Part shown: in pieces, positions 34,203-42,463 of the stretch
Layout of the letters: each line of letters begins with the position of its first letter
Numbering within the stretch: the stretch's first letter is position 1
DNA from: Catenulispora acidiphila DSM 44928
GTDB lineage: Bacteria > Actinomycetota > Actinomycetes > Streptomycetales > Catenulisporaceae
DNA length: 64,000 nucleotides
Assembly: GCF_000024025.1 (NCBI RefSeq)
Contig: NC_013131.1
Coordinates: 1,178,001 to 1,242,000 of the forward strand
Direction of reading: 5' to 3'
The notes under the pieces: generated by a model
Told to the model about the DNA's origin: nothing
Databases searched by the model: none
The model's input: the letters and a program-made list of their open reading frames with translations, nothing else
Program-made: the position numbers and the translations under genes

Positions 34203-35633
34203 ATGACTGCCACGACTGCCACGACCCCCGCTACCACCACAGCCCGTTCTGCTCGCCTGATGGGGGCGATCCTGGCGCTGGTGCTGCTCGCTGACGCCCT
34301 GGACGTGATCGACGCGACCGTCACGAACATCGCCGCGCCCACGATCGCCCGCGATCTGCACGGCGGCGTGGGGCTGATCAAGTGGCTGGGGACGGCGTAC
34401 ATGCTCGCGATGGGCGTCCTGCTGGTGGTCGGCGGACGGCTGGGCGACAAGTACGGCCAGCGCAGGCTCTTCCTGATCGGCATCGCCGGGTTCGGGGTGG
34501 CCTCGGCGGTCGCCGGGCTCTCGCCCGACCCGACCCTGCTCATCGCCGCGCGGGTCGCTCAGGGTGCGTTCGGGGCGCTGCTCACGCCGCAGGGCATGGC
34601 GATCATGGTCAAGACCTTCAGTCCCGAGCTGCTCACCAAGGCGTTCGCTCTGTTCGGTCCGGTGCTCGGCATGGCGTCCGTCGCAGGTCCCGTCCTGGCC
34701 GGGTTCATCATCAGCGCCGACCTGTTCGGGCTGTCGTGGCGCCCGATCTTCCTCATCAACGTCGTGCTCGGCGGCGTCGGGCTGGTCGTCGCGGCCAGGA
34801 TCCTGCCGCGCGACGACGGCGACCGGTCCGTCGTGGTGGACGGCTGGGGTTCCGGACTGCTCGCCGCGACCATGTTCGGGCTGCTGTACGGCCTGATCGA
34901 GGGCTCGACCAATGGCTGGAGCGTGCTCCCGATCGCCTCGATCGTGGCCGGCGTCCTGTTCTTCGGCGCCTTCGCCTACCGCCAGCGCACCGCCGCCCAC
35001 CCGCTCGTCGCGCCCTCGCTGCTGCGGAACAAGGGTTTCACGTCCGGGATGATCGTCGGGCTGGTCGTCTTCGCCGCCACCACCGGCCTGATCTACGTGC
35101 TGTCGCTATTCATGCAGGAGGGCTTGCACACCGGACCGCGCGACACCTCGCTCGCCCTGGTGCCGCTCACCCTCGGCATCATCGCCTCCGCGTTCGCCGC
35201 GATGGGAGGTCTGGTCGCCAAGCTCGGCCGGACCCTCGTCTTCATCGGGCTCGGGGTCGTTCTCCTAGGCTGCGGTTGGATCCTGGCGCTTGTTGCCACC
35301 TCTGGGACGAGCGTCAGCCTGTGGGCGTTGGCGCCGGCGTTGTCCGTCACCGGTGTCGGCTTGGGCCTGTGCTACAGCACGATCTACAACGTCGCCCTCG
35401 GAGAGGCGAGCCCTGAGGAAGCCGGAAGCGCCAGCGGCTCGATCAGCTCGATCCAGCAGCTCGCTGCGGGGATCGGCTCGGCCGCGGTCACCTCGGTCTT
35501 CTTCCAGGCGGCGACGTCCGGCTTCGGGCACGCCATGAAGGTCAGCCTCATCGTGACCCTGATCGTGACCGCGCTCAGCATCCCGGTCGTCACCTTGATG
35601 CCGCGCAAGGCTGCGGCGGAACCTCAGGAGTAG
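34203..35633 (+). CDS. DHA2-family MFS drug exporter
   Basis: A 476-residue membrane transporter with about 14 hydrophobic segments, of the EmrB/QacA (DHA2) type. Motif A is GGRLGDKYGQRRLFLIGI (about residues 78-95), motif C-like LFGPVLGMASVAGPVLAG follows near 155, and LDVIDATVTNIAAP near residue 35 is the proton-coupling segment of DHA2 pumps. It would export small hydrophobic molecules against a proton gradient. Ribosome site GGAAGGA. It stops 24 bases before the convergent GGCT-M24 gene. Confidence 0.9.
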   Translation: MTATTATTPATTTARSARLMGAILALVLLADALDVIDATVTNIAAPTIARDLHGGVGLIKWLGTAYMLAMGVLLVVGGRLGDKYGQRRLFLIGIAGFGVASAVAGLSPDPTLLIAARVAQGAFGALLTPQGMAIMVKTFSPELLTKAFALFGPVLGMASVAGPVLAGFIISADLFGLSWRPIFLINVVLGGVGLVVAARILPRDDGDRSVVVDGWGSGLLAATMFGLLYGLIEGSTNGWSVLPIASIVAGVLFFGAFAYRQRTAAHPLVAPSLLRNKGFTSGMIVGLVVFAATTGLIYVLSLFMQEGLHTGPRDTSLALVPLTLGIIASAFAAMGGLVAKLGRTLVFIGLGVVLLGCGWILALVATSGTSVSLWALAPALSVTGVGLGLCYSTIYNVALGEASPEEAGSASGSISSIQQLAAGIGSAAVTSVFFQAATSGFGHAMKVSLIVTLIVTALSIPVVTLMPRKAAAEPQE

Positions 35634-35657
35634 GCAGCTCTGATGACCAGCCGGCCC

Positions 35658-36650
35658 TCAGCCCAGATCCAGCAGCTGCTCGTAGAACCCGCCGAACTCG
35701 CCCGCGGGATCCACCAGGTGGATCTCCAAGATCCAGTGGCACACACGGCCCGCGCGGTCCGTGCCCCGCATCGGCGTGGTGTTGCCCGGCGCGATGTAGG
35801 ACTGGATCTTGTCGGCGTCCATGACCTCGTGCGGGAACTCGCCGACGAGGTGTCCGGCGAAGCCCGTGCCGCCCAGTTGCCAGCCGGCGGCGCGGGCGAG
35901 GGCGTCGATCTCGGCGTGGAGGTCCGCGCCGGTGATGGCGGGGTGGTCGGCGAAGTGGCGGCGGCCGGCTTCGAAGATGCGGGGGAGATCGGCGGCGAGG
36001 CGGTGCTTGGCGGGGTCGTCGCCGAGGACGTAGGTGCGGCCGAGGTCGGCTTCGAAGTCGGCGAAGATCGGGCCGAAGTCGGCGAAGGCGATGTCGTCGT
36101 GCCGCAGGATCCGGTCCGGGGTGTTGTCGTCATAGGGGAGCAGGGTGTTCGGACCGGATCTGACGATGCGCTTGTGCCAGTGCCGGGTGGTGCCGAACAT
36201 CTCGTTGGCCAGGTCGCGGATCCGGTCGCTGATCGCGCGCTCGGACTCCCCGGCGGCGATCAGCTTGCGCGCGACCACCTCGTCGAACAGCGCGACGGCG
36301 TTGGCCTGCGCGTCGAGGAGCTGCCGGACGCGGAAGTCCTCTGCCGTCGCCGTCTCGACATAGACCCACGCCTTCGCCCCCGAGCGCAGCGCGACCGGAA
36401 CGCGGAGGTAGCCGGCCTCGAACTCGTCGGCTGCCGCGAGATCGGCGGGGGAGAGCGCGAACACCGTCCCCTCGACCGCGTCGTCCGGGGCGCCGGACTG
36501 TACCGCCGCCTGGTGCGCGTCGTCGCCTGCCGCATCCAACCGGAAGCCCGGCAGCGCGTCGGGAGTGCCGTCGAGCTCACGCCCGAACCGGGCCACCTGG
36601 ACCCGTGGCAGCTGCAAAGTCCCGTACGAGAACAACAAGTGGTCGGGCAC
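35658..36650 (-). CDS. Fusion of GGCT/AIG2-like domain and M24 metallopeptidase
   Basis: A 330-residue protein with two domains. Residues 1-110 are a gamma-glutamylcyclotransferase/AIG2-like domain: LLFSYGTLQLPRVQVARFG (substrate loop), LPGFRLD, and DEFEAGYLRVPVAL with the likely catalytic Glu. Residues 120-330 are an M24 (creatinase/aminopeptidase P) fold. Metal ligands are probably the two Asp of FADFGPIFADFEADLGRTYV, His in GHLVGEFPHE, Glu in HWILEIHLV and Glu in GGFYEQLL. Both active sites look intact. Together they could act in turn on gamma-glutamyl or X-Pro peptides (inference). The GTG start was chosen because the AIG2 domain begins there; the frame is open to 36848, so an N-terminal extension is possible. 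Confidence 0.75.
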   Translation of the reverse strand: MPDHLLFSYGTLQLPRVQVARFGRELDGTPDALPGFRLDAAGDDAHQAAVQSGAPDDAVEGTVFALSPADLAAADEFEAGYLRVPVALRSGAKAWVYVETATAEDFRVRQLLDAQANAVALFDEVVARKLIAAGESERAISDRIRDLANEMFGTTRHWHKRIVRSGPNTLLPYDDNTPDRILRHDDIAFADFGPIFADFEADLGRTYVLGDDPAKHRLAADLPRIFEAGRRHFADHPAITGADLHAEIDALARAAGWQLGGTGFAGHLVGEFPHEVMDADKIQSYIAPGNTTPMRGTDRAGRVCHWILEIHLVDPAGEFGGFYEQLLDLG

Positions 36651-36861
36651 GGGAACCCCCGGGAGTGTGGCGACCCGGGAGGCGGATCGCTGTTCGGTCT
36701 GGTGCGCGTCAAGGATATCTGCGGATATCGGCTCCCGGTGCTCACGGAGCGCGGTCGGCAGGCGCCACCCTGTTGCGGTTGGCGTAGCGGCTGGTAGGGC
36801 AGACTCCTTATGGGACGCGGCGATGGAGCTGCTCCCAGGTCGATCCACAGGAGGATGAGCG

Positions 36862-37638
36862 TTGCAGCCCAGGGCGCCGTATCAGTCCACTCAGTCCGCG
36901 GCCGCCGGCGCAGACGCTCCCCTCGAACAGATCAAGAAGCTGGCTTTGTCCCGTCCGGTCGAATACGGCGCCTTGGACCGCCTGTGCACCGGTGGCATAG
37001 CCGTGATCGCCGAAATCGACCCGACCGATCCGGCCGCAGCCGACCTCGTCAGCCGCTTCGAAGACGGCAGGGTGCGCGCGATCGCCTTCTCGGCGGGCTC
37101 GCTCACCGCGCGGGCCGAGCGCATGGTCCACATCAGGACTCATACCCACGTGCCGCTGCTGTGCCTGGAGCCGGCCGACACGAGCCACCAGCTCTGGCAG
37201 GCGCGCGCGTGTGGCGCGGACCTGATCGTCCTTCGAGCCGCGACGCTGTCGGATCTGGCGCTGTTCTCCCTCGTGGAGCGGGCCGCCTCGATCGGAATGG
37301 AAGCACTCGTCGAGGTACGGACAGGCGCTGATCTGGTGCGCGCGCTTCGGGCTCAGGCTCGGGGCGTCCTGCTGCGGCCCTCCGCCGACGCCATCCCCGG
37401 GACGCCGCAAGCGGACCTGCACGACCTGCTGTCGATGGTCCCGGACGGCGTGGTGAAGGTCGCCGAGTGCGGCCCGGGCGGCCGCTCGGATCTGATCGCC
37501 TGCGCTCGCAACGGCGCCGACGCGGTGCTGCTCGGCGCGCGCCTGCTGACCTGCCCCGACCCGGGATCGGTCGTCGCCGACCTGGCCGCGATGGGCGCGC
37601 ACCCGGCGCTGTCGCGGCGCGGCAGCCGGACGGTGTGA
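36862..37638 (+). CDS. Divergent TrpC-like (indole-3-glycerol phosphate synthase-like) protein
   Basis: A 258-residue TIM-barrel protein matching the plan of TrpC: IAVIAEI near residue 48, ACGADLIVLRAATL, GMEALVEVRTGADLVRAL, VVKVAECGPGGRSDL, and NGADAVLLGARLL. However, the TrpC catalytic signatures are changed. The Lys of EIKxxSPS is Asp (EIDPTDPAA), the KDF motif is replaced by LLCLEP, and the NNR motif is replaced by LLRPSADA. It is therefore probably not a working synthase, but a paralog with another activity or a regulator. TTG start with AGGAGG seven bases upstream. It is divergent from the GGCT-M24 gene; no trp genes lie nearby. Confidence 0.75.
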   Translation: MQPRAPYQSTQSAAAGADAPLEQIKKLALSRPVEYGALDRLCTGGIAVIAEIDPTDPAAADLVSRFEDGRVRAIAFSAGSLTARAERMVHIRTHTHVPLLCLEPADTSHQLWQARACGADLIVLRAATLSDLALFSLVERAASIGMEALVEVRTGADLVRALRAQARGVLLRPSADAIPGTPQADLHDLLSMVPDGVVKVAECGPGGRSDLIACARNGADAVLLGARLLTCPDPGSVVADLAAMGAHPALSRRGSRTV

Positions 37639-37658
37639 GTCTCAGCCTTCGATGATCG

Positions 37659-38561
37659 TCAAGAAACGAACCAACCCTCGCGTCGCGCCAACTCGCGCGC
37701 CGTACTGACGAGCACGCCGAGCGCCGCCGACACGGCGTCGCGCCGCCAGACCATCTCCAAGGTCAGGCGGGGCAGGTCGTCGGTGATGACGATGGTCGCC
37801 GTCCCGACCGGCACGCGGCCGACCGCGCTGTCCGGGACGAGGGCGAAGCTGTGGCCGTCGGCCAGGTCGAGGTGGCTCAGTCCGTGGACGGGACTCTCCC
37901 GGTACTCGAACGTCTCGCCGGACTGTCGCAGCGCATTGATCATGTAGGCGTGGCGTCCGGGAGCCAGGTTGTGCTGCGGATGGCAGAAGCGCTGCCCGGC
38001 GAACTCCCGGAGCGCGACGGCTTCCCGGCCGGCCAGGGGATGGCTTTCGCCGACGACCGCGACGAGCCCTTCGGGTCGAAGCGTCTCGCGCTGGTATTCC
38101 GGACGCGGCGGCATGTCGCGGGAGAGTACGAGGTCGTATTCACCGGCCAGCAGCGCGGTATCCAAGTCGGGCGTCCAGTTCTCGCGGAGGTCGACCGTGA
38201 CGCCGGGATGCCGCTCCGCCATCGCCGCGACGACCCGCGGGACGGTGTCGAGGACCGCTGAGTGGATGTAGCCGACGCGGACCGTGCCGAGCTCCCCGCG
38301 TCCGGCGAGCATGGTCCGCTCGATCAGGCGATCGGTCTCGGCCAATACCGTGCGCGCGGACTCGACGAAGACGCATCCGGCATCCGTCGGGCGTACCGCC
38401 GGCTTCCGCTCGAACAACGTGACGCCCAGCTCGCGTTCCAGATCGCGGATCTGCCGGCTCAGCGACGGCTGCGCGACCAGGAGCCGCTTGGCCGCGCGCT
38501 GGAACCCGCCCTCCTCGGCCACGGCGACCACGTAACGCATCAGCCTGATGTCGATCGCCAT
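37659..38561 (-). CDS. LysR family transcriptional regulator
   Basis: A 300-residue LysR regulator. The N-terminal winged helix is LMRYVVAVAEEGGFQRAAKRLLVAQPSLSRQIRDLERELGVTLFERKPAVRPTDAG; the C-terminal effector domain starts GTVRVGYIHSAVLDTVP. The ATG chosen begins at the standard family start. It is divergent from the ubiD-type gene with a 97-bp spacer holding repeats, so it most likely controls that decarboxylase in response to its aromatic substrate. Confidence 0.92.
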   Translation of the reverse strand: MAIDIRLMRYVVAVAEEGGFQRAAKRLLVAQPSLSRQIRDLERELGVTLFERKPAVRPTDAGCVFVESARTVLAETDRLIERTMLAGRGELGTVRVGYIHSAVLDTVPRVVAAMAERHPGVTVDLRENWTPDLDTALLAGEYDLVLSRDMPPRPEYQRETLRPEGLVAVVGESHPLAGREAVALREFAGQRFCHPQHNLAPGRHAYMINALRQSGETFEYRESPVHGLSHLDLADGHSFALVPDSAVGRVPVGTATIVITDDLPRLTLEMVWRRDAVSAALGVLVSTARELARREGWFVS

Positions 38562-38581
38562 AGCCGCAGGGTATCCACCCG

Positions 38582-38636
38582 AGACCGAACGGGTCTTGGA
38601 CGCCCGATGTTGATCGGCACGAGACTTGATCAGCAC
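38582..38636. promoter_or_regulatory. LysR/UbiD divergent control region
   Basis: Two elements are visible: a 15-bp palindrome AGACC-GAACG-GGTCT (38582-38596), and a direct repeat TTGATCGGCAC (38610-38620) / TTGATCAGCAC (38626-38636) with a 16-bp period. A recognition site and an activation site close to the promoter are normal for LysR systems; their assignment here is inferred. Confidence 0.6.
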
Positions 38637-38658
38637 TCGGCGATGAGAGGAACCGACC

Positions 38659-40146
38659 TTGAGGCACCTGCGCAGTCTGCGTGAATTCATAGCGGAACTG
38701 GAGCTCATCGGCGAGCTTCAGACCATCGACGAGGAGGTCGACTGGAATCTGGAGATCGGTGCGGTCATCCGCCGGTCCTACGACCTGCGCGCACCGGCGC
38801 CGCTGTTCACCACCATCACCGGCTATCAGGACACCGGATTCCAGGTGCTGGGCGCCCCCGCCGGCCTCAGCGGTCCCTCGCACCCGCACGCCCGGATCGC
38901 GCTGGCGCTCGGCCAGCCCGCCGACGCGCCGGGGCAGGACATCATGGAGGCGATCGTCGCCGCCCGCGACAAGCCGGGGATACCGCCGCAGGTCGTGTCG
39001 GCGGACGGCGCGCCGTGCAAGGAGAACATCCTGCTCGGGGACGACATCGACCTGTTCGCGTTCCCCACGCCGCTGATCCACGGCAACGACGGCGGACGCT
39101 ACATCCAGACGTACGGCATGAACATCGCCAAGACGCCCGACGGTTCCTGGACCAACTGGTCGATCAACCGCATGATGATCGCCGGCCCGAACACCTTGGG
39201 CTGCCTCATTCCCGGACCGCAGCACCTGGGAATCATCCGTGCGCAGTGGGCCGCCGAGGGCAAGCCGCTGCCGATCGCGCTCGCGCTGGGCGTCGAGCCC
39301 GGCTTGCCGTTCGTCGGCGGGATGCCGTTGCCGGAGGGCGCCGACGAGTCGCACTTCCTGGGCGCGCTGTTCGGCGAGGGTCTCGAGGTGGTGCCGGCCG
39401 AGACCGTCGATCTGATGGTGCCCGCGACCGCCGAGATCGTCATCGAGGGCCACATCGCCTTCGACGAGACGGTCATGGAAGGGCCGATGAACGAGTACCC
39501 CGGTTACAACGCGATCGAGCAGTCGCTGAAGCCGGTCTTCCATGTCTCGGCGATCACCCACCGGAACGGGGCGATCCTGCCGGTCGTCGCCGCCGGCCCG
39601 CCGGTGGAGGAGGACCACACGGTCACCGGCACGATGCATGCCGCGGAGATCCTGTACCAGCTGCGGAAGGCGGGCTTGCCGGTCACCTCGACCTGGTTCT
39701 CCTACGAATCGGCGATGCACTGGCTGATCGTCGCCGTCCGGTCGGACTGGCACGAGTCGCTGCCGATCTCCTCGGCCGAACTCACCCAGCGCGTCGGCGA
39801 GGTGGTGTTCCAGGGCAAGGCAGGGTTCGGAGTTCCGAAGGTGCTGCTGGTCGAGGACGACATCGACATCACCGACAACGACGACGTCGTGTGGGCCTTC
39901 GCGACCCGCACTCACCCCGAGCACGGCGAGGTGCACTTCCCGGCCGAGCCGCACGTTCAGCTGTCGGTCTACCTCTCCGAAGTCGAGGCGCATTCCTACC
40001 GAGCCGGGAAGGTTCTGTACAACTGCCTTTTGGCTGACCTTTTCGATGAAAAGCAGCGGCCGGTGAAGGGGAGTTTCGTCAACGGATGGCCCAAGGAGAT
40101 TCAGGACAAGGTGCTGGAAAAGTGGGAGACGTACGGCTACCGATGA
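38659..40146 (+). CDS. UbiD family decarboxylase
   Basis: A 495-residue UbiD-family (de)carboxylase that uses prenylated FMN. Recognisable parts are the N-terminal LREFIAELELIGELQTIDEEVDWNLEIGAV, the prFMN-binding region with NWSINRMMIAG, and the E-R-E type active-site residues near EGHIAFDETVMEGPMNEYPGY. Length is normal for UbiD. The TTG start has GAGAGG upstream. It would decarboxylate an aromatic or heteroaromatic acid in the cytoplasm. No prenyltransferase UbiX/Pad1 gene is next to it, so the cofactor must come from elsewhere. It is probably induced by the divergent LysR protein. Confidence 0.9.
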   Translation: MRHLRSLREFIAELELIGELQTIDEEVDWNLEIGAVIRRSYDLRAPAPLFTTITGYQDTGFQVLGAPAGLSGPSHPHARIALALGQPADAPGQDIMEAIVAARDKPGIPPQVVSADGAPCKENILLGDDIDLFAFPTPLIHGNDGGRYIQTYGMNIAKTPDGSWTNWSINRMMIAGPNTLGCLIPGPQHLGIIRAQWAAEGKPLPIALALGVEPGLPFVGGMPLPEGADESHFLGALFGEGLEVVPAETVDLMVPATAEIVIEGHIAFDETVMEGPMNEYPGYNAIEQSLKPVFHVSAITHRNGAILPVVAAGPPVEEDHTVTGTMHAAEILYQLRKAGLPVTSTWFSYESAMHWLIVAVRSDWHESLPISSAELTQRVGEVVFQGKAGFGVPKVLLVEDDIDITDNDDVVWAFATRTHPEHGEVHFPAEPHVQLSVYLSEVEAHSYRAGKVLYNCLLADLFDEKQRPVKGSFVNGWPKEIQDKVLEKWETYGYR

Positions 40147-40358
40147 GCCGCGTTTGTTTATCAGCGCAATGATTTCCTTGAAGGGCGTTGTGAATCAGTT
40201 GCTATGGAACGGCGGTTGAACGGAGACTGACGCCGTCTTCGAATTCCCGGTAATTTCGCCGAACCTCTGGATGGAAGCCCGTGAGCTGCGCGATGATCGC
40301 TCGGCGCCACAGGGAGAACCCTGCGGGCGTGTTGCGTTTAATCGGGAGAGGAATTCGG

Positions 40359-40790
40359 ATGCCGCAAGGTGCGGTCGGTAAGAAGCGTCAGCCCTGGGGT
40401 GTGTGGGGACTGTCGCTCATCACGATCGGAATCTACTACTACGTGTGGTGGTACAAGGTCAACCGTGAGACTCGGGACTTTGACAGCCGCATCACGGTGA
40501 ACCCGGCTTTGTCGGTGCTCGCCTGGATTCCGGGTTCGTATCTGGTGATTCCGCCGTTCGTGTCCGCCTTCCGGACCGGCAAGCGCATCTCGCAGGCGCA
40601 GGTCGCCGCCGGGCTGCCGGCGACGTGCAACGGCGGGCTGGGCATCCTGCTCGCGATCCTGGCCAGCACGCACACCGTGTACTACCAGGGCCAGATGAAC
40701 AAGATCTGGGACAGCTACGAGGGCGCCGCCGAAGGCACCGTCGTGCCGCACCGCAGCGAGAGCGTGCCGCAGGGGCAGCACATCGCCTAA
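40359..40790 (+). CDS. DUF4234 membrane protein
   Basis: A 143-residue DUF4234 protein. The family signature lies at the N-terminus (KRQPWGVWGLSLITIGIYYYVWWYKVNRETRDF), with two to three membrane segments (about 14-32, 50-68 and 90-110). The start ATG follows GGGAGAGGAATTCGG; the open frame upstream has no signal or conservation. Function is unknown in the family. Monocistronic, between two unrelated genes; the 212 bases upstream hold no other gene. Confidence 0.85.
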   Translation: MPQGAVGKKRQPWGVWGLSLITIGIYYYVWWYKVNRETRDFDSRITVNPALSVLAWIPGSYLVIPPFVSAFRTGKRISQAQVAAGLPATCNGGLGILLAILASTHTVYYQGQMNKIWDSYEGAAEGTVVPHRSESVPQGQHIA

Positions 40791-40808
40791 GCGGTCCCTC
40801 AGCAATAC

Positions 40809-40842
40809 TTCGCCCCGGCCGATCCTCACCGGCCGGGGCGAA
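40809..40842 (+). terminator. Terminator of the DUF4234 gene
   Basis: Perfect 13-bp arms TTCGCCCCGGCCG and CGGCCGGGGCGAA with an 8-base loop. Confidence 0.85.
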
Positions 40843-40936
40843 CGCGTTGCGGCATAACGGCTCAGAGAAGCGGTGACCAGCGAAGCCGCTGAAAATGTGT
40901 GGGGACTGCGCCGATCGGGCGCTACCGTTACCATCC

Positions 40937-41515
40937 ATGGCTCGTTTGATCGTCGTCACCGGGATCCCGGCGTCGGGCAAGAGCACGGTCGCCGCGGTGC
41001 TGGCGCAGCGCTGCGCTCGGGGCGTAATTGTTGATGGCGACACGATCCGCGCGATGGTCGTCAGCGGGTGTGTCGACATGTCACGGGAACCAAGCGCGGA
41101 GGCGTTGTGGCAACTCCGGCTGCGCTATCAGGCTTCGCTCGCAGTCGCCGGCGTCTACTTGCAGGCGGGCTTCGATGTTGTCTTCAACGACAACGTCCTC
41201 GGGCCGTTGCTCGACGAACTGCCCGGTCTGGTGCCGTGCGACCGCTTCCACCTCGTCGTGCTGAACCCTTCCCCCGAGGTCATCCGTGACCGCGACCGGC
41301 AGCGGGCGAAAACCGCGTACACCGCCGAGAACGGCAAGTTCGACTGGCTTCGCGACGTCCTCACGAAGGAGACGCCGCGCCTCGGCCTGTGGCTCGACAC
41401 CTCCCGTCAAACCCCTGACGAGTCAGCCGACATCATCATCGCGAAACTCGACGAATCCCTGATCTTCACTGATCCCAGGGACGGCATAACTTCCTTCATG
41501 GGCTTTACCGGTTAG
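40937..41515 (+). CDS. P-loop kinase-like ATPase
   Basis: A 192-residue AAA/small-molecule-kinase-like protein. It has Walker A GIPASGKST at residues 8-16, VDGDTIRAM at about 35-43, a DxD-like VFNDNVLGPLLDEL, and a lid region RDRDRQRAKTAYTAENGKFDWLRD. The plan resembles chloramphenicol 3-O-phosphotransferase and related antibiotic or metabolite kinases, but the substrate is unknown. The ATG start was chosen over an in-frame codon 14 residues upstream. Its last codons overlap one copy of the TAAC-N19-GGTTAG motif. Confidence 0.78.
   Translation: MARLIVVTGIPASGKSTVAAVLAQRCARGVIVDGDTIRAMVVSGCVDMSREPSAEALWQLRLRYQASLAVAGVYLQAGFDVVFNDNVLGPLLDELPGLVPCDRFHLVVLNPSPEVIRDRDRQRAKTAYTAENGKFDWLRDVLTKETPRLGLWLDTSRQTPDESADIIIAKLDESLIFTDPRDGITSFMGFTG
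41487..41515. promoter_or_regulatory. TAAC-N19-GGTTAG motif, copy 1
   Basis: TAACTTC at 41487-41493 and CGGTTAG at 41509-41515 are 15 bp apart, the spacing of the two copies nearby. It lies over the end of the kinase gene, upstream of the CGNR gene. It is the weakest copy, with TAAC and GGTTAG exact. Confidence 0.45.
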
Positions 41516-41532
41516 GGGGAAGTGTGTGAAGA

Positions 41533-41561
41533 TAACCCTCCAAGGGGCGCTAGGAGGTTAG
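41533..41561. promoter_or_regulatory. TAAC-N19-GGTTAG motif, copy 2
   Basis: TAACCCT (41533-41539), 15 bp, AGGTTAG (41555-41561). The half-sites are inverted repeats (TAACC/GGTTA). It overlaps the AGGAGG ribosome site and ends three bases before the CGNR start codon, so protein bound here would block expression. Confidence 0.65.
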
Positions 41562-41564
41562 ACA

Positions 41565-42098
41565 GTGTCGACGACGGCCATGACGGCGGCGGTGCCCGCC
41601 GACGAGCAGCTGCTACTGAACCTGCTCAACACCACTCCGGTGATAGACGGCCGTGAGCTGGACGAACTCGGCGACCTCGCGTCCGCGCGACGGTGGCTGG
41701 CGGCCAACGGACTGGAGAAGTCCGAGAGCGAGTGGCGAGGCCTGCTCGAGCTGAGGCCGATCCTGCAGGCGATCGTTCGCGGCGAGCAGAGCCCGCGAGC
41801 ACTCGCGCCCTTCCTGGAAGGCGTCGGCTACTCCCCGCGCGCCACCCCCGAAGGTCTCGACTGGGCACTGCACGCCCCCGAAGGCCGCATCACGGCGGCG
41901 AAAGCCGTGCTGGCCTGGGACGCGCTCCGCATCTCCAGCCCCGGCCGGCTCCGAGCCTGCGCGAACACCGAGTGCCAGCTGTTCCTGATCGACCGGAGCA
42001 AGCCGAACAGCGCCAAGTGGTGCTCGATGGCCGTGTGCGGAAACCGCATGAAGGCGCGGCGGCACTACCACCGTGCAGGTGAGACGGCGGAGGCGTAG
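41565..42098 (+). CDS. CGNR zinc-finger protein
   Basis: A 177-residue protein of the CGNR/ABATE type, presumed DNA-binding regulators of actinobacteria. The N-terminal helical stress-response-like domain includes LLLNLLNTTPVIDGRELDELGDL. The C-terminal treble-clef zinc finger is RACANTECQLFLIDRSKPNSAKWCSMAVCGNRMKARRHY, with four Cys (C-x4-C, C-x4-C) and the CGNR signature. GTG start with AGGAGG. It lies beside three TAAC-N19-GGTTAG sites, two at its own start and one before the hydrolase operon, so it probably regulates itself and that operon. Confidence 0.85.
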   Translation: MSTTAMTAAVPADEQLLLNLLNTTPVIDGRELDELGDLASARRWLAANGLEKSESEWRGLLELRPILQAIVRGEQSPRALAPFLEGVGYSPRATPEGLDWALHAPEGRITAAKAVLAWDALRISSPGRLRACANTECQLFLIDRSKPNSAKWCSMAVCGNRMKARRHYHRAGETAEA

Positions 42099-42353
42099 AG
42101 CGTGCGCTGATTGGTAGCTGGTCTGGCGAGGCGGTGCAGCCGCAGCCGCCGCAGCGCACGGAAAACTCGGCGAGACCACGTCTGGGCGCGCCGGACGATC
42201 GCCCTCGACGCGGTGTCGGTCGTGGGCGATCGGCTTGCCGTAAGCGCAGCGCATGGCAAGGCAACGGTGTGCTCAGGCTTGGAGCTCCGCCGTTTTTCCG
42301 CCCTGCTGCCAATCCGCGCACGCTCTGAGTCCGCAACCAGCCCGAATCTTTCG

Positions 42354-42400
42354 ACAGCGAGCGAGCCCGCAGCCCTTTTTGCTGCGGGCTCGCTCGCTGT
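42354..42400 (+). terminator. Very strong terminator upstream of the hydrolase operon
   Basis: Perfect 20-bp arms ACAGCGAGCGAGCCCGCAGC and GCTGCGGGCTCGCTCGCTGT with a 7-base CCTTTTT loop. Confidence 0.9.
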
Positions 42401-42434
42401 GTGGCGTGCGCTGGTGTCGGCAGGTTTTCGCCTC

Positions 42435-42463
42435 TAACCCTTAAACTCGTCTTGACAGGTTAG
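42435..42463. promoter_or_regulatory. TAAC-N19-GGTTAG motif, copy 3
   Basis: TAACCCT (42435-42441), 15 bp, AGGTTAG (42457-42463), identical in both half-sites and spacing to the copy at the CGNR start. It lies 55 bp before the hydrolase operon. Confidence 0.65.

Noticed and set aside
40937-41515. Zeta-toxin or toxin-antitoxin system
   Set aside because: The P-loop kinase resembles CPT-like kinases, no antitoxin gene is adjacent, and the CGNR gene is a separate unit.
41533-41561. TAACCCT-N15-AGGTTAG as an ECF sigma promoter
   Set aside because: The right half-site ends three bases before the start codon, leaving no room for a transcript start with the ribosome site; the symmetry fits an operator better.
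42111-42437. 108-codon open frame before the hydrolase operon
   Set aside because: No ribosome site; it includes a perfect 20-bp-arm terminator and a regulatory motif.
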